In this document: piece after piece, positions 52,952 to 62,324 of the stretch
Position numbering within the stretch: position 1 is the stretch's first letter
Layout of the letters: each line of letters begins with the position of its first letter
From: Ochrobactrum quorumnocens
GTDB lineage: Bacteria; Pseudomonadota; Alphaproteobacteria; Rhizobiales; Rhizobiaceae
DNA: 64,000 bases
Assembly: GCF_002278035.1 (NCBI RefSeq)
Contig: NZ_CP022605.1
Location: 744,001-808,000, forward strand
Reading direction: 5' to 3'
Position numbers and translations under genes: made by a program
Notes under the pieces: model-generated
Told to the model about the DNA's origin: nothing
The model's database searches: none
What the model saw: only the letters and a program-made list of their open reading frames with translations

Positions 52952-53760
52952 TGGGACGAAATTAGCTCTTCCTCAAAGGCACAGTTGATAGTGGGAGCGT
53001 TCGCTGACTCCAGTTCTTTGCGAGCAGCTTGAATATCAGCAAGGAACTCAGGGCTATTGTGAAGTTTGGCAACCGTAGCTGCCCCCATAATACGACCCGC
53101 ATCAACGTCACTTTGCCAATGCGCATTGCAGATCACCCGACTTTGCCCGAATGACAGCCCGCGTTTTAAAAGGCTGTCAGCTCGTTTTGGATTTATTTCA
53201 GCAAGAGTGAGCGCCCATGCCCAGCCCGCAGCCGTGTGTCCTGAGGGATAGGAGCCGTCCTCACGCAACACCTCTTCATCATCTGGCTGACACGTACCTT
53301 CATTGTGCACAACGAATGGGCGGGTTCTATGATATTCATTTTTCACGCCATACGTTGAAAGCCCGGCATCGGTCAGTACGCGCTGCATCAATCCATAAAG
53401 ATGGGGCGTCTTCTCTTCGCTAATTTCTGCACCCATGGCACAAGAGAAGTTCTTAGCAGGTTGAGGGAAACGCAAGTCCGCATCTTTGCGCGCTAGATCC
53501 CAGCGTGCTTTTCCGCGCAGAGCAATTGTTGCTTCTCTTGCGGCCTCATCCCGCGCAAGGGCAGCACTTCCGTCAGCTGGAGGCGGCCCAAGCAAGACGC
53601 GACTATCAGGCAAATCATTCTGTTGTAGATAGCCCGACGCAAAGTGAAAACTTGGGTCTGTAACCCTGGGACCTACTAATGTTTCCGCTAAAGCCGGCCA
53701 TGTGGCTTGGGAAGACAATGCTAAGGCAGTGACTATGGCCATTTTACAGATCTTCAACAA
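52948..53760 (-). CDS. Class A non-specific acid phosphatase (PhoN-like)
   Basis: 270 residues from a TTG at 53760 preceded by AGGAGAAGGTG at good spacing; the in-frame ATG at 53742 is too far from that site. A signal peptide ends near A-L-A (residue 25). The PAP2-type active site is complete: K-N-E-Y-H-R-T-R-P (Lys 140, Arg 147), G-S-Y-P-S-G-H-T (169-176, the class A signature), and S-R-V-I-C-N-A-H-W-Q-S-D (Arg 208, His 214, Asp 218). A periplasmic enzyme that frees phosphate from organic esters. Its 3' end lies inside an intergenic repeat. Confidence 0.93.
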   Translation of the reverse strand: MLKICKMAIVTALALSSQATWPALAETLVGPRVTDPSFHFASGYLQQNDLPDSRVLLGPPPADGSAALARDEAAREATIALRGKARWDLARKDADLRFPQPAKNFSCAMGAEISEEKTPHLYGLMQRVLTDAGLSTYGVKNEYHRTRPFVVHNEGTCQPDDEEVLREDGSYPSGHTAAGWAWALTLAEINPKRADSLLKRGLSFGQSRVICNAHWQSDVDAGRIMGAATVAKLHNSPEFLADIQAARKELESANAPTINCAFEEELISSH

Positions 53761-54129
53761 AGCTCACCTTCTCCTCAAGAATAACGCCGGTAACTATTCG
53801 TCCATAGTTGCCCAGCGCATTTGCCGACACCCCTCAGTAGGATTCTCAGCCTCCGGGGCTCTCAACTCCCATTGCAGGTTGTCTGCCCTTAAACGAACGA
53901 AACATTCAGTTCACACTTCTTTCAAGGTAACCAACGTCCCCACATCATTTTCTACCCTCATGGCAATCGTCCCCGATCGACCCTGCGGGGCGGTAGAATA
54001 ATTCCCGGTAAGTTGTTTCTAAGCATAGGAGAAACACCAGTCTTGCCATTTTGTGCCATTTGCATTTGCTGGGTATTTCTGCCAAATCAACAAAAGAGGG
54101 TGTGGAACAACAATTGTTGTTAGGCAGAA
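53761..54129. other. Intergenic stretch; perfect 16-bp palindrome near its end
   Basis: No gene seen in 369 bases. AACAACAATTGTTGTT at 54106-54121, nine bases after the end of the araC remnant, is fully self-complementary and may be a protein site. Confidence 0.45.
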
Positions 54130-54901
54130 TTATTTTTTGCGTAACCGTGATTGTTCGCGAAACTGCCGCGGTGAAACACCCGAAATGCGGCGAAAAGCAC
54201 GACTGAAATGTGCTGGGTCTGAATAACCAGACGCGAATGAAACATCAATAATCTTGGTGTCAGTATCCCGCAAAAGTGAACTTGATCGTTCAAATCGGAC
54301 GGTATCGAGTAAATCTGAATATGCGAGATCGACATCTGCAAGTTTGCGTTGAAGGGTGCGCGTACTCACCCCTGCCATCTCTGCAACATGGGCAAGCGTC
54401 GGGACACTTCCATTGGATCCGTATATCATCTGGGCAATAGGGGTTCTCCAAATTTTATCCGCAGATAAATTATTCAGGATTTTGCATGATCTCCAAAAGA
54501 CAATCGTAAGTGCACGAACTGCATCCGTTTTTCAAAGACACGGAAAAAGGATACTCCCCTCTCAAATGTCTCCTGTCAAAGTTCGGCATTTTGGCCTGTA
54601 TGTCGCGTAAGCAGGTCAACGTAATAATCCGGGATTTTCTTGGGAGCTGGCTCAAAGCGGGGGAAAAAGCTTTGCTATATCAGCAGTCTTTTCGCAGTTG
54701 TCGGATGCTCTCACTTCGTCGGAATAGTGCGATCGTTGAAAGAAACTGTGCTGTAGAAGGTATTTTTCGGTTCAGCGTTATCGGATGACAGGCTAACCGC
54801 CCTCGATCCGAGATCATCCTAGAATAAAGAGCGCCATAAAGAAGCTCTTCGGTCTGTTTGGAAAATTCGATTTCTAGAATTAGTTTGGCACAAATTGGCA
54901 A
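54130..54901 (-). pseudogene. AraC-family regulator, broken
   Basis: The C-terminal DNA-binding domain is intact from about 54429 to the stop: A-H-V-A-E-M-A-G-V-S-T-R-T-L-Q-R-K-L as the first helix-turn-helix and I-I-D-V-S-F-A-S-G-Y-S-D-P-A-H-F-S-R-A-F-R given as the second. The same frame is open, without a start codon, back to a TGA near 54550. The likely N-terminal half lies further upstream in other frames (for example 54470-54655 and 54680-54901), with the shift at an A-run near 54545. The stretch is probably a decayed regulator of the neighbouring sulfatase genes. Confidence 0.55.
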
Positions 54902-55045
54902 GATGTTGCTCTTTCCTTGCAGTAAGAAATCCAGACCATTGGCGAGACAATCTGTGCGGATCGGGATTTCTTATTAGCTTTTACAGATTCACCCGACACA
55001 TCAGCTTGCTCGTCGTCATGATGTGAGTTGACAGAAAGGTCGGCT

Positions 55046-56026
55046 ATGCAGACAAAGACCGATTTTCGACCGGAGCTCATGCATGCTGACATGGTTTATG
55101 TGCATGGTGGCACCTTCCAGATGGGTTCAGATCATCATTATCCCGAAGAAATGCCAGCTCATCGGGTAAGTGTCGAAAGCTTCTTCCTTGACAGGACACC
55201 TGTCACCAACGCTCAATTTTCCGAGTTTGTAACTGCGACTGGATATCGAACCTTTGCCGAGCTCGTACCTGATCCTCGAGACTACCCTGGCATTTTATCA
55301 GAGATGCTATATGCGGGTTCACTGGTTTTTCAGGAACCAATTGAGGCCGTAGACCTAAGCGATTGGTCGCAATGGTGGACATTTCTAAAAGATGCGAATT
55401 GGCGTAAGCCTTACGGTCCACACAGCAGTATTGCAGGACTTGATGACCACCCAGTGGTCCATGTCTGCTATCATGACGCGTTAGCCTACGCCCGATGGAA
55501 GGGCAAGGACCTCCCAACAGAGGCCGAGTGGGAATATGCGGCCAGAGGTGGTCTTGAACAGGCAGAATTTGCCTGGGGATCGGATCTCACTCCCAATGGT
55601 CAACATATGGCGAATACCTGGCAAGGACAGTTCCCCACGGTTAATCTTAATCTCGACGGATATTCCCGCACGTCCCCTGTCACTGCTTTTCCACCCAACG
55701 GTTACGGTCTTCACGACATGATCGGTAACATCTGGGAGTGGACATCGGATTGGTTCACTCCAAAACACGAAGCGAATCCGACGAAAGCTTGTTGCGTACC
55801 CAAAAACCCTCGCGGAGGGCACGAATCCAACAGCTATGATCCCTGCCTCCCACACATAAAAATACCGCGGAAAGTCCTAAAAGGTGGATCGCATCTGTGC
55901 GCCCCTAACTACTGCCGCCGCTATCGACCTGCCGCCAGACATGCAGAAGCCATTGATACGTCAACAAGCCATGTCGGGTTCAGATGTGTTATTCGAAACG
56001 GAGAAGTAAATGAAAAAGGCTCTTAG
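55046..56026 (+). CDS. Formylglycine-generating enzyme (sulfatase-modifying)
   Basis: 326 residues from the ATG at 55046 (AAAGG six bases upstream; an in-frame TTG at 55028 is possible). The FGE-sulfatase fold is clear: G-G-T-F-Q-M-G-S near residue 20, L-P-T-E-A-E-W-E-Y-A-A-R-G-G near 154, G-N-I-W-E-W-T near 227. Both active-site cysteines of aerobic copper-dependent FGE are present in G-G-S-H-L-C-A-P-N-Y-C-R-R-Y, followed by V-G-F-R-C. It oxidises the sulfatase cysteine to formylglycine. It overlaps the sulfatase gene by 17 bases, so the two are made together. Confidence 0.92.
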   Translation: MQTKTDFRPELMHADMVYVHGGTFQMGSDHHYPEEMPAHRVSVESFFLDRTPVTNAQFSEFVTATGYRTFAELVPDPRDYPGILSEMLYAGSLVFQEPIEAVDLSDWSQWWTFLKDANWRKPYGPHSSIAGLDDHPVVHVCYHDALAYARWKGKDLPTEAEWEYAARGGLEQAEFAWGSDLTPNGQHMANTWQGQFPTVNLNLDGYSRTSPVTAFPPNGYGLHDMIGNIWEWTSDWFTPKHEANPTKACCVPKNPRGGHESNSYDPCLPHIKIPRKVLKGGSHLCAPNYCRRYRPAARHAEAIDTSTSHVGFRCVIRNGEVNEKGS

Positions 56027-58394
56027 ATACCGATTTAGAGTTCGCTGGTTAAGCATGAGCACGGCGTTGCTATTGTTGGGATCACCAGTTGTAGCCCAGG
56101 AAGCGCTCCCGTTTCCGCCCAAGCCCTCGGGGAGCAAAGCCGGACCAACGATAGCTGAGTCAACCTACAGTCCTTTGCCAGCAAAGTCACATCTGCCCGC
56201 CAACGCACCAAACATCGTCATCATCATGCTAGATGACGTTGGCCCGGCACTTCCGAGCACATTCGGCGGAGTGATCAATACACAAACCTTAAGCCGCGTG
56301 GCTGGAGACGGCATAACTTATAATCGGTTCCACAATGCCGCAATGTGCTCGCCCACTCGAGCTGCGTTGTTAACGGGCCGCAATCATCATCGCGTCGGCT
56401 ATGGCCAGATCGCAGAACTCGCAAACGACTGGGATGGTTATTCCGGCCGCATCCCACGTACGTCTGCGACAGCTGCAAAAGTGCTTGGCTATTATGGTTA
56501 CGCAACAAGCGCCTTCGGTAAATGGCACAATACGCCTGCTAATGAGACTACGGCCGTCGGCCCTTATACGAACTGGCCGGCCGGGGCGGGGGTTGGCTTT
56601 GACTATTTCTACGGCTTTCTTGCAGGAGAATCCTCTCAATGGGAGCCTGCAGTCGTTGAAAACACAGTCCGGCTCAATCCGTCCGAAGGGAAGACAGAAT
56701 ATCATTTTACCGAAGATATGACTGATAAAGCTGTCACCTGGATGAAGCAGGTCCATGCACTCACACCAGACCGGCCCTTCTTTATGTATTGGACGCCGGG
56801 GGCTTCGCACGGCCCGCATCACATTTTCAAAGAATGGGCAGACAAATATAAGGGCAAATTTGATGCAGGCTGGGACGTTATGCGTGAGGATGTGTTTAAC
56901 CGACAGAAAGAACTCGGCTGGATTCCAAAAGATACTGAACTTACGCCACGACCAGATTCCCTCGCCGCCTGGGCGGATATTCCAGAAGATGAAAAGCCAT
57001 TCCAGCGTCGGCTGATGGAAGTATTTGCCGGATACACCGAACACGCAGACGCGCAGGCCGGACGGTTACTTGATACTCTCGATGAACTTGGCATTCGCGA
57101 CAATACACTCGTGTTCTACGTCTGGGGTGACAACGGCTCAAGTGCGGAAGGACAAAATGGCACTATCAGCGAGCTATTGGCTCAGAATGGTATTCCGTCC
57201 GAGATTAAGGATCATATTCGCACTATGAATGAGCTCGGTGGTCTGGATGTGCTTGGATCTCCAAAAGTCGACAATATGTATCATGCCGGGTGGGGATGGG
57301 CGGGTTCTACCCCATACAAATCAACAAAGCTGATTGCTGCACATTTTGGCGGCACACGTACCCCGCTTGCGGTATCATGGCCAAGCCGGATCAAGGCCGA
57401 CCACACACCGCGTCCGCAATTTCATCATGTGAATGATATTGTACCTACTATTTATGAGATTCTGGATATCCAGCCGCCGAAACTCGTCGACGGTGTCAGC
57501 CAAGACCCGATAGATGGAACGAGCATGACCTATTCCTTCGGGTCACCCACAGAGCCAGACCGCAAGAAGGAGCAGTACTTCGAAGTCATGGGTAGCCGCG
57601 CCTTTTACAAGGAGGGTTGGATAGCTTCAGCATTCGGACCCCGAGTGCCCTGGCAAACGGGCGTTGACCCTTCGATCATGCAATGGACGCCAAGAAATGA
57701 CGTTTGGGAGCTCTATAATCTCAACAAGGATTTCTCGCAGGCGAAGGATATCGCAGCCGAAAATCCTGGGAAGCTTAACGAACTGAAGGTAGATTTCGAG
57801 AAAAGCGCGGAAGACAATAAGGTATATCCCGTCGGTGGCGGCTTGTGGTCCGCAATCTTCCATCCGGAAGATGCGCCGTCCAATCCCGCCAGGTCGTTTA
57901 GCTACACGCAAGAGGTTGTTGGTGTTCCGGAGTTTACTGCACCAAAGCTCGGATCACGAAGCAACCTCGTGACAATCGACGCGGATCTGCAACCAGATTC
58001 GAAAGGGGTCCTCTACGCACTTGGCGCAGTTTCGGGAGGTGTAGCTCTTTGGGTTGAGGACGGGAAGCTCTATTACGAGTACAATCTGTTTGAAATCGAA
58101 AGAACGCAGTTGGAAACATCAATCCCGCTTCCGACAGGAAAAGTAAAAATTGAAGTCGAAACACGCAAGGTAGACGGTGTCCGGCCCGCTCCGCTTGATG
58201 TCGTCATTCGTGTTAATGGCGCCGAGGTCAGCAAGGGAAGAGTTCCGCGCGCAGCATCGCTCACGTTTACTGCCAATGACGCCTTTGACGTTGGCCGCGA
58301 TAGCTATTCGCCAGTCTCTCTTACCTACTTCGACCGCAAGCCCTTTGCATTCAACGGCACAATCCGGCATCTGAAGGTCGATTATTTGGATTAA
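56010..58394 (+). CDS. Exported arylsulfatase-type sulfatase (cysteine type)
   Basis: 794 residues from the ATG at 56010, which has GGAGAAG upstream and lies within the FGE gene. A signal peptide ends near V-V-A-Q (residue 30). The sulfatase signature M-C-S-P-T-R-A-A-L-L-T-G-R places the formylglycine precursor at Cys 113; N-I-V-I-I-M-L-D-D-V-G holds the metal aspartates near 75, and W-G-D-N-G-S near 372 the remaining ligands. About 230 residues after the catalytic core form a beta-rich C-terminal domain. It hydrolyses sulfate esters after activation by its FGE, in the periplasm or outside the cell. Confidence 0.93.
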   Translation: MKKALRYRFRVRWLSMSTALLLLGSPVVAQEALPFPPKPSGSKAGPTIAESTYSPLPAKSHLPANAPNIVIIMLDDVGPALPSTFGGVINTQTLSRVAGDGITYNRFHNAAMCSPTRAALLTGRNHHRVGYGQIAELANDWDGYSGRIPRTSATAAKVLGYYGYATSAFGKWHNTPANETTAVGPYTNWPAGAGVGFDYFYGFLAGESSQWEPAVVENTVRLNPSEGKTEYHFTEDMTDKAVTWMKQVHALTPDRPFFMYWTPGASHGPHHIFKEWADKYKGKFDAGWDVMREDVFNRQKELGWIPKDTELTPRPDSLAAWADIPEDEKPFQRRLMEVFAGYTEHADAQAGRLLDTLDELGIRDNTLVFYVWGDNGSSAEGQNGTISELLAQNGIPSEIKDHIRTMNELGGLDVLGSPKVDNMYHAGWGWAGSTPYKSTKLIAAHFGGTRTPLAVSWPSRIKADHTPRPQFHHVNDIVPTIYEILDIQPPKLVDGVSQDPIDGTSMTYSFGSPTEPDRKKEQYFEVMGSRAFYKEGWIASAFGPRVPWQTGVDPSIMQWTPRNDVWELYNLNKDFSQAKDIAAENPGKLNELKVDFEKSAEDNKVYPVGGGLWSAIFHPEDAPSNPARSFSYTQEVVGVPEFTAPKLGSRSNLVTIDADLQPDSKGVLYALGAVSGGVALWVEDGKLYYEYNLFEIERTQLETSIPLPTGKVKIEVETRKVDGVRPAPLDVVIRVNGAEVSKGRVPRAASLTFTANDAFDVGRDSYSPVSLTYFDRKPFAFNGTIRHLKVDYLD

Positions 58395-58692
58395 GGCGCG
58401 AACAGCGGGAGGTGGCGAGCGGCGGCAAAAATGGTCGCTGCTCCCATCATTTGCGTTGTGGGATATCAATTGCTCACATGTATCGACCCGACTCTAACGA
58501 TATAATTGCCTTTTGATTAGCAGACTAGAATGTGCGTCACCGCGAAGATTCTCAATAGTTTCAAAGGTAGATGTGCATGGTTCGCAATCGTTCAGAATCT
58601 ACAGATCAACTGTGCGTGAAAAGTATCACTCAGTTCTTTTGGAAAATGGATTTTGGGAGGACGGCAACCGCATCATCTTGTCCTGAGCCCTT
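58395..58692. other. Intergenic stretch, nothing convincing
   Basis: 298 bases after the sulfatase with no supported gene and no clear terminator hairpin. Confidence 0.4.
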
Positions 58693-59097
58693 CTAAGGCA
58701 CGGTTTCGAGGTCAGTTTCGCGAAACTCATTGTCCGTTGCAAGAATGGGGACACGATAATATTTCGCGCACGCGTAATGAATGCAGTCTGCCAAATTAAG
58801 ACCACTACGACCTTTCCGGTAGGTATTGGCCGCGTGGAGTGAAAGCGTTGTGGTTCGTCTTGCTGGCGGTAGGTCGCGAAGCTCGATGGCGCGGGCGTCC
58901 AGGAACTCCATGATGATCGGCTCAACCTGATCGATTGGAAGATCGAACTTGTCTGGCCGGGATAAGGCGAGGGCGGTTTCCAGAACGGCAAGCGGTGATG
59001 TAAAGCGCTTTTTGGCATTCATGATCGCGGTGGAAACGCGTTCGGCTTCGGGTTCGTCGGACAAAACAGCGACGAGGGCGCAAGCGTCAATAAACAT
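58693..59097 (-). CDS. vapC: VapC-type PIN-domain toxin
   Basis: 134 residues from the ATG at 59097, five bases after the antitoxin stop; a GTG at 59106 overlapping that stop is an alternative. The PIN-domain acidic residues are present: F-I-D-A-C-A at the start (Asp 4), an E-T-A-L-A near 41, L-A-D-C-I-H-Y near 101 and A-T-D-N-E-F near 118. It should act as an RNase, for example on tRNA. The gene is complete and follows vapB directly. Confidence 0.88.
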   Translation of the reverse strand: MFIDACALVAVLSDEPEAERVSTAIMNAKKRFTSPLAVLETALALSRPDKFDLPIDQVEPIIMEFLDARAIELRDLPPARRTTTLSLHAANTYRKGRSGLNLADCIHYACAKYYRVPILATDNEFRETDLETVP

Positions 59098-59102
59098 GTT
59101 GC

Positions 59103-59345
59103 TCACAATTCCCACATTTCGTCATAGGCTTCCTTCGTTAGAGGCTTTTTTGCTGCTTCCTTGCCTGCAATATGATACTTTTCTCGCAGACGCGCCGCAG
59201 TCTGGGCTGGAGTTTCGACGTTCAGACGGCGCTCAATCGCCTCGCGCATGGCAATGACGATTGCGTCAGAAATGCTTACCTTTGCGATCTTTGCGAACTT
59301 GCGCGTCAACTCGTCGGCGGTTTCGTTTGTGACATTGATTGCCAT
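59103..59345 (-). CDS. vapB: VapB-type antitoxin
   Basis: 80 residues from the ATG at 59345 with GGAG upstream; the frame is open to 59588, but that part overlaps unrelated sequence. M-A-I-N-V-T-N-E-T-A-D-E-L-T-R-K-F-A and V-S-I-S-D-A-I-V-I-A-M-R-E-A-I-E-R-R form the N-terminal DNA-binding element of the PSK/VapB4-like family; the C-terminal K-P-L-T-K-E-A-Y-D-E-M-W is the toxin-binding tail. Confidence 0.85.
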   Translation of the reverse strand: MAINVTNETADELTRKFAKIAKVSISDAIVIAMREAIERRLNVETPAQTAARLREKYHIAGKEAAKKPLTKEAYDEMWEL

Positions 59346-59451
59346 GGCAGACACTCCATGTAGATAATGCATAACTTTAATGTAGATGCTTTTCTCTACA
59401 TTCGCAACGGGGAACCGGTCGTGCGGGAGAAACGCAGGACCGTAGTGCGGC

Positions 59452-60466
59452 TTATTCAGCCGCTTGGGGAAACTCCGCTTCATCGTCGGCGCATCCGGTT
59501 TCTTCGCCGATTTCGTAGTCCATGGTTTCGGCTGTGGCTTCCGTCGCGATCCGAACGGGGACAGGGAGCCACCCGGTACCGGAAACAAGCCGCTCTGCGA
59601 TTAACACCGCTTCGCCCTTCTTCTTTGCCGCGCGGACTGATAATTCCGCATCTTTCATGGAACGTTCAAGCCGTTCTTGGGTAACACGACTTTGCAAGGC
59701 GCTATGACCGCTGCATGAATAGATGACGTCGATCAGCATAGAATGCACGACAGCCACAAGAGCGATATCGGCATTGTTGGCGAGTTCAATGGGCAGCGCT
59801 GCTGTTTTATGGGCGGTCAGGTCTTCGATTATCGCCGCACTATGAGTCATTACCGGCAGGGCCGGAGTTGGCACGCCTTGCAATGTCACTTCATCCCTTC
59901 GTAATCAGCCTCCGTCTCAGCATTCACAAAGCCGCGCTCAATGCGCGCCCTGCTGTAATAGTCCATCCAGACATACGCACCAGACGTTTCCAGCGCCTCG
60001 GCACTGAACGCTTCCGTCTTTACAGTGAGGGTATCGATCTGGTTTTGCAGGGTTTCAAGTTTTGCGTCAGCCTGTTCGTCATATTCCGCCTGTGCTGCCT
60101 CCAAAGATTCCTGATCTTCTGCCGATAAAAACACCTCTTCGGGATAGAAACGCTTCATGCGGTGAAAACCTTCTGGCGCTTGCTCACTGCATTCGATCCA
60201 TTTCCAGACTTCGGCTTTCACCTGATCGGTAATTTTCGCAAACTTTTGCGCTATCAGCTTTTCCAGCAAGGCGGCATCTGTGGCATATCCGCCCCGGTCA
60301 CTATCGAAGAGATCGCGCTTGACTGTGCCGCCTGCTACTTCATAGACCCCGATACCGCGGATGAAATCAAAGCGTTTGTCATCTGATGCTATCATTTCTT
60401 CGGTGAGGGCATACTGATCCGATAAGCATCACGGTTCCAGTCGGGCAGGGCGTTCCAGACTTCCAT
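59452..60466 (-). pseudogene. Plasmid-type ParB partition protein, frameshifted
   Basis: Three consecutive minus-strand frames make up the C-terminal two thirds of a plasmid ParB. The first (ATG 60466) reads V-W-N-A-L-P-D-W-N-R-D-A-Y-R-I-S and stops. The second (60395-59886) has V-K-R-D-L-F-D-S-D-R-G-G-Y-A-T-D-A-A-L-L-E given as residues 25-45 and V-W-K-W-I-E. The third (59889-59452) has I-I-E-D-L-T-A-H-K-T-A-A-L-P and A-L-V-A-V-V-H-S. The ParB nuclease-like N-terminal domain is missing upstream. Two frameshifts plus a truncation: a relic of a plasmid or integrative element. Confidence 0.8.
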
Positions 60467-60705
60467 CTAGCGCTTATGATCATCGCAGATGGTACTTGCC
60501 GCCCTCAGAAGTGCAAGCTATCCGTGAGTTCCGTGATCGAAGCGGCGATGAGCAAGGCATCTCGTCTGATGAGCTATGAATGAGATTAGTTCCAACAAGA
60601 GAGCATAGGCAGTATGCTTGAAAGATCATCAAAAGCCGTAGTTCTCAACTACGTTCGGGCGAATATAGCATCATTTGGGCTTTCCACCCGGACAAGACAC
60701 TCCAC

Positions 60706-61113
60706 TCAATCATGCAGAGCGATTTCCTTCACCAACTTAAATTCTTCACACCAGAGCAGCATTGACGGGTCGAACCCGCCATTTCGCTTGAAATAGGACA
60801 TGTGGGCCTCGCGCCACCATTCAAGTGTAAGGTCGCCCTCTCCCTCTTTGCGCGCAAACGCCTGATCCACATTCTGGAAGGAGCGTTGTTCCAGTGAAAT
60901 CGTTTCCACAACAGCGCGCGGTCTTCCAGAGCCATCGCAAACAACCATACGCTTGCCGATCGAAGTCTGCATACCGTCTTGCACAGACCAGCAGGTTGCA
61001 GTCTTCTGGCCGCTCAAAACCAGGGCGAGAAGCTCGTCAGCAAGGCGCGAGCTATCGCCAAACGAGAAGCGATCCAGTCCGCTCCAATTCATTTCCTCTT
61101 TATTAGCTGCCAT
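60706..61113 (-). CDS. ASCH-domain protein
   Basis: 135 residues from the ATG at 61113. F-S-F-G-D-S-S-R-L-A-D-E-L-L-A-L-V-L-S-G-Q-K-T-A-T-C-W is given as residues about 16-42 with the family G-x-K-x-A-T pattern, followed by V-V-E-T and E-G-D-L-T-L-E-W-W-R-E-A-H given as residues about 93-105 and the closing strand E-E-F-K-L-V. ASCH proteins are PUA-like and are thought to bind RNA; some are nucleoside amidohydrolases. Function here unknown. It stands alone. Confidence 0.85.
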   Translation of the reverse strand: MAANKEEMNWSGLDRFSFGDSSRLADELLALVLSGQKTATCWSVQDGMQTSIGKRMVVCDGSGRPRAVVETISLEQRSFQNVDQAFARKEGEGDLTLEWWREAHMSYFKRNGGFDPSMLLWCEEFKLVKEIALHD

Positions 61114-62219
61114 TGTCTTTGATCATCTCCTGTGGCGTGGGCAATCCCCCATCGGGGACGCCTGTGGTATGCGAACCTGGTGGGTTTGTCATCAACCGGA
61201 GGTCATCGCGTTGGTTTCCGCCAAATAACGTTAAGGCGATCTGAGACGAGTGATTTTCGGATGCAGTGGCTCATTTGTGATGAACGGTAGAAGTAGTCTG
61301 AAACTAGCTCAGTCACACTGGCATGTCACCCGGGCCTAATCATATCTCCGCTCATGATGGAGGCCGCTATCCAGTGGATCGAAGCGGCTGCGTGGTTGAG
61401 CAGGTTGCGAGCCAGCGGCTTGAGATCGAGGTTCGGCACCGTCTTGCATCGGCATTTTCCCCGATCTGCGCAGAAATCTGCTTTCGCCTCACATCCTCAT
61501 TTCGACAAAACCGCCAGTTGAGCTGTTTGAATTGGCCGGGGTGCGCGTGTCCTCCTCCTCATCATTTTCGAGAAAGCCGGAGAGCCATCTTGGCATTTGC
61601 ATCAATCTGAGTGCTGTGCCGTCCCGAGTGGCACTCGATATTGCGCTCTCTCGATGCGCAGAGATTGTTAGGGCTCACGAAGGTCGTTAGCGTGTACTAA
61701 TGCAGAAATGCCCACGGAGCCCCGTTATCATTGGCGGGTTGAGCTCATCCGCCAGATCCAGCTCCACTCCAGTAAGACAGCGTCGGTGACCAGCCTGCGG
61801 GCGATGAGCCGATTGACCATGTCAAAGGCGGCCGGTACACGAAGCCCTGCGTTTTCGGCAACCAAAGTGGCTGTTCGCAATCTTTATGCTTCGCACGTTA
61901 CGGCATCATCGGCCCTTGCGTGCAACCCTTCGGGTTCTTCTACTTTCCGCTCCGGTACGACCGCTTCGCTGTGCACTGGACAGCGGCTGCCGTAGTCGGG
62001 CTTCGCGATTGCGCACAACCACTTTTCGAGGAGTTGCCTGATGAAAACGCGCGTAACCTTCTGCCAAAAATCGGGCCGCCCCATCTGACGTATGATCAAT
62101 CGGTCGATTGCCCGTCTGGCCCATAAGAGGCAAAGCAAAATCACCGTCGCTGTCTCGCTTCCCTTCTTCGCCAAGGTCGAAGCCAGCTATGACGCGGAGT
62201 TCAAGAGCCGGTACGCCGC
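61114..62219. other. About 1.1 kb without a recognisable gene
   Basis: Both strands have frames of 60-96 codons (for example 61708-61995 plus and 61884-62174 minus), but none has a good start, a ribosome site or a known motif. A 44-codon plus frame ends at 62223 (S-L-P-F-F-A-K-V-E-A-S-Y-D) just before the vapB remnant. Likely plasmid-derived debris like the parB relic. Confidence 0.45.
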
Positions 62220-62324
62220 ATGAATCTTTTAGAGGTGCTGGCCGGATTGGAACCGCTGGGGCCGGAAGATCAGTTTCCCGATATCAACGATACCTTGATG
62301 CCGCTGAAAGAAATCGACCTGTGA
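62220..62324 (+). CDS. C-terminal remnant of a VapB-like antitoxin
   Basis: 34 codons from an ATG at 62220: L-A-G-L-E-P-L-G-P-E-D-Q-F-P-D-I-N and P-L-K-E-I-D-L. This acidic tail is typical of the toxin-binding ends of VapB-type antitoxins. The DNA-binding N-terminus is not encoded upstream, where a stop (TGA) comes 24 bases before. The stop overlaps the next start (GTGA), as in an intact operon. Confidence 0.5.
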   Translation: MNLLEVLAGLEPLGPEDQFPDINDTLMPLKEIDL

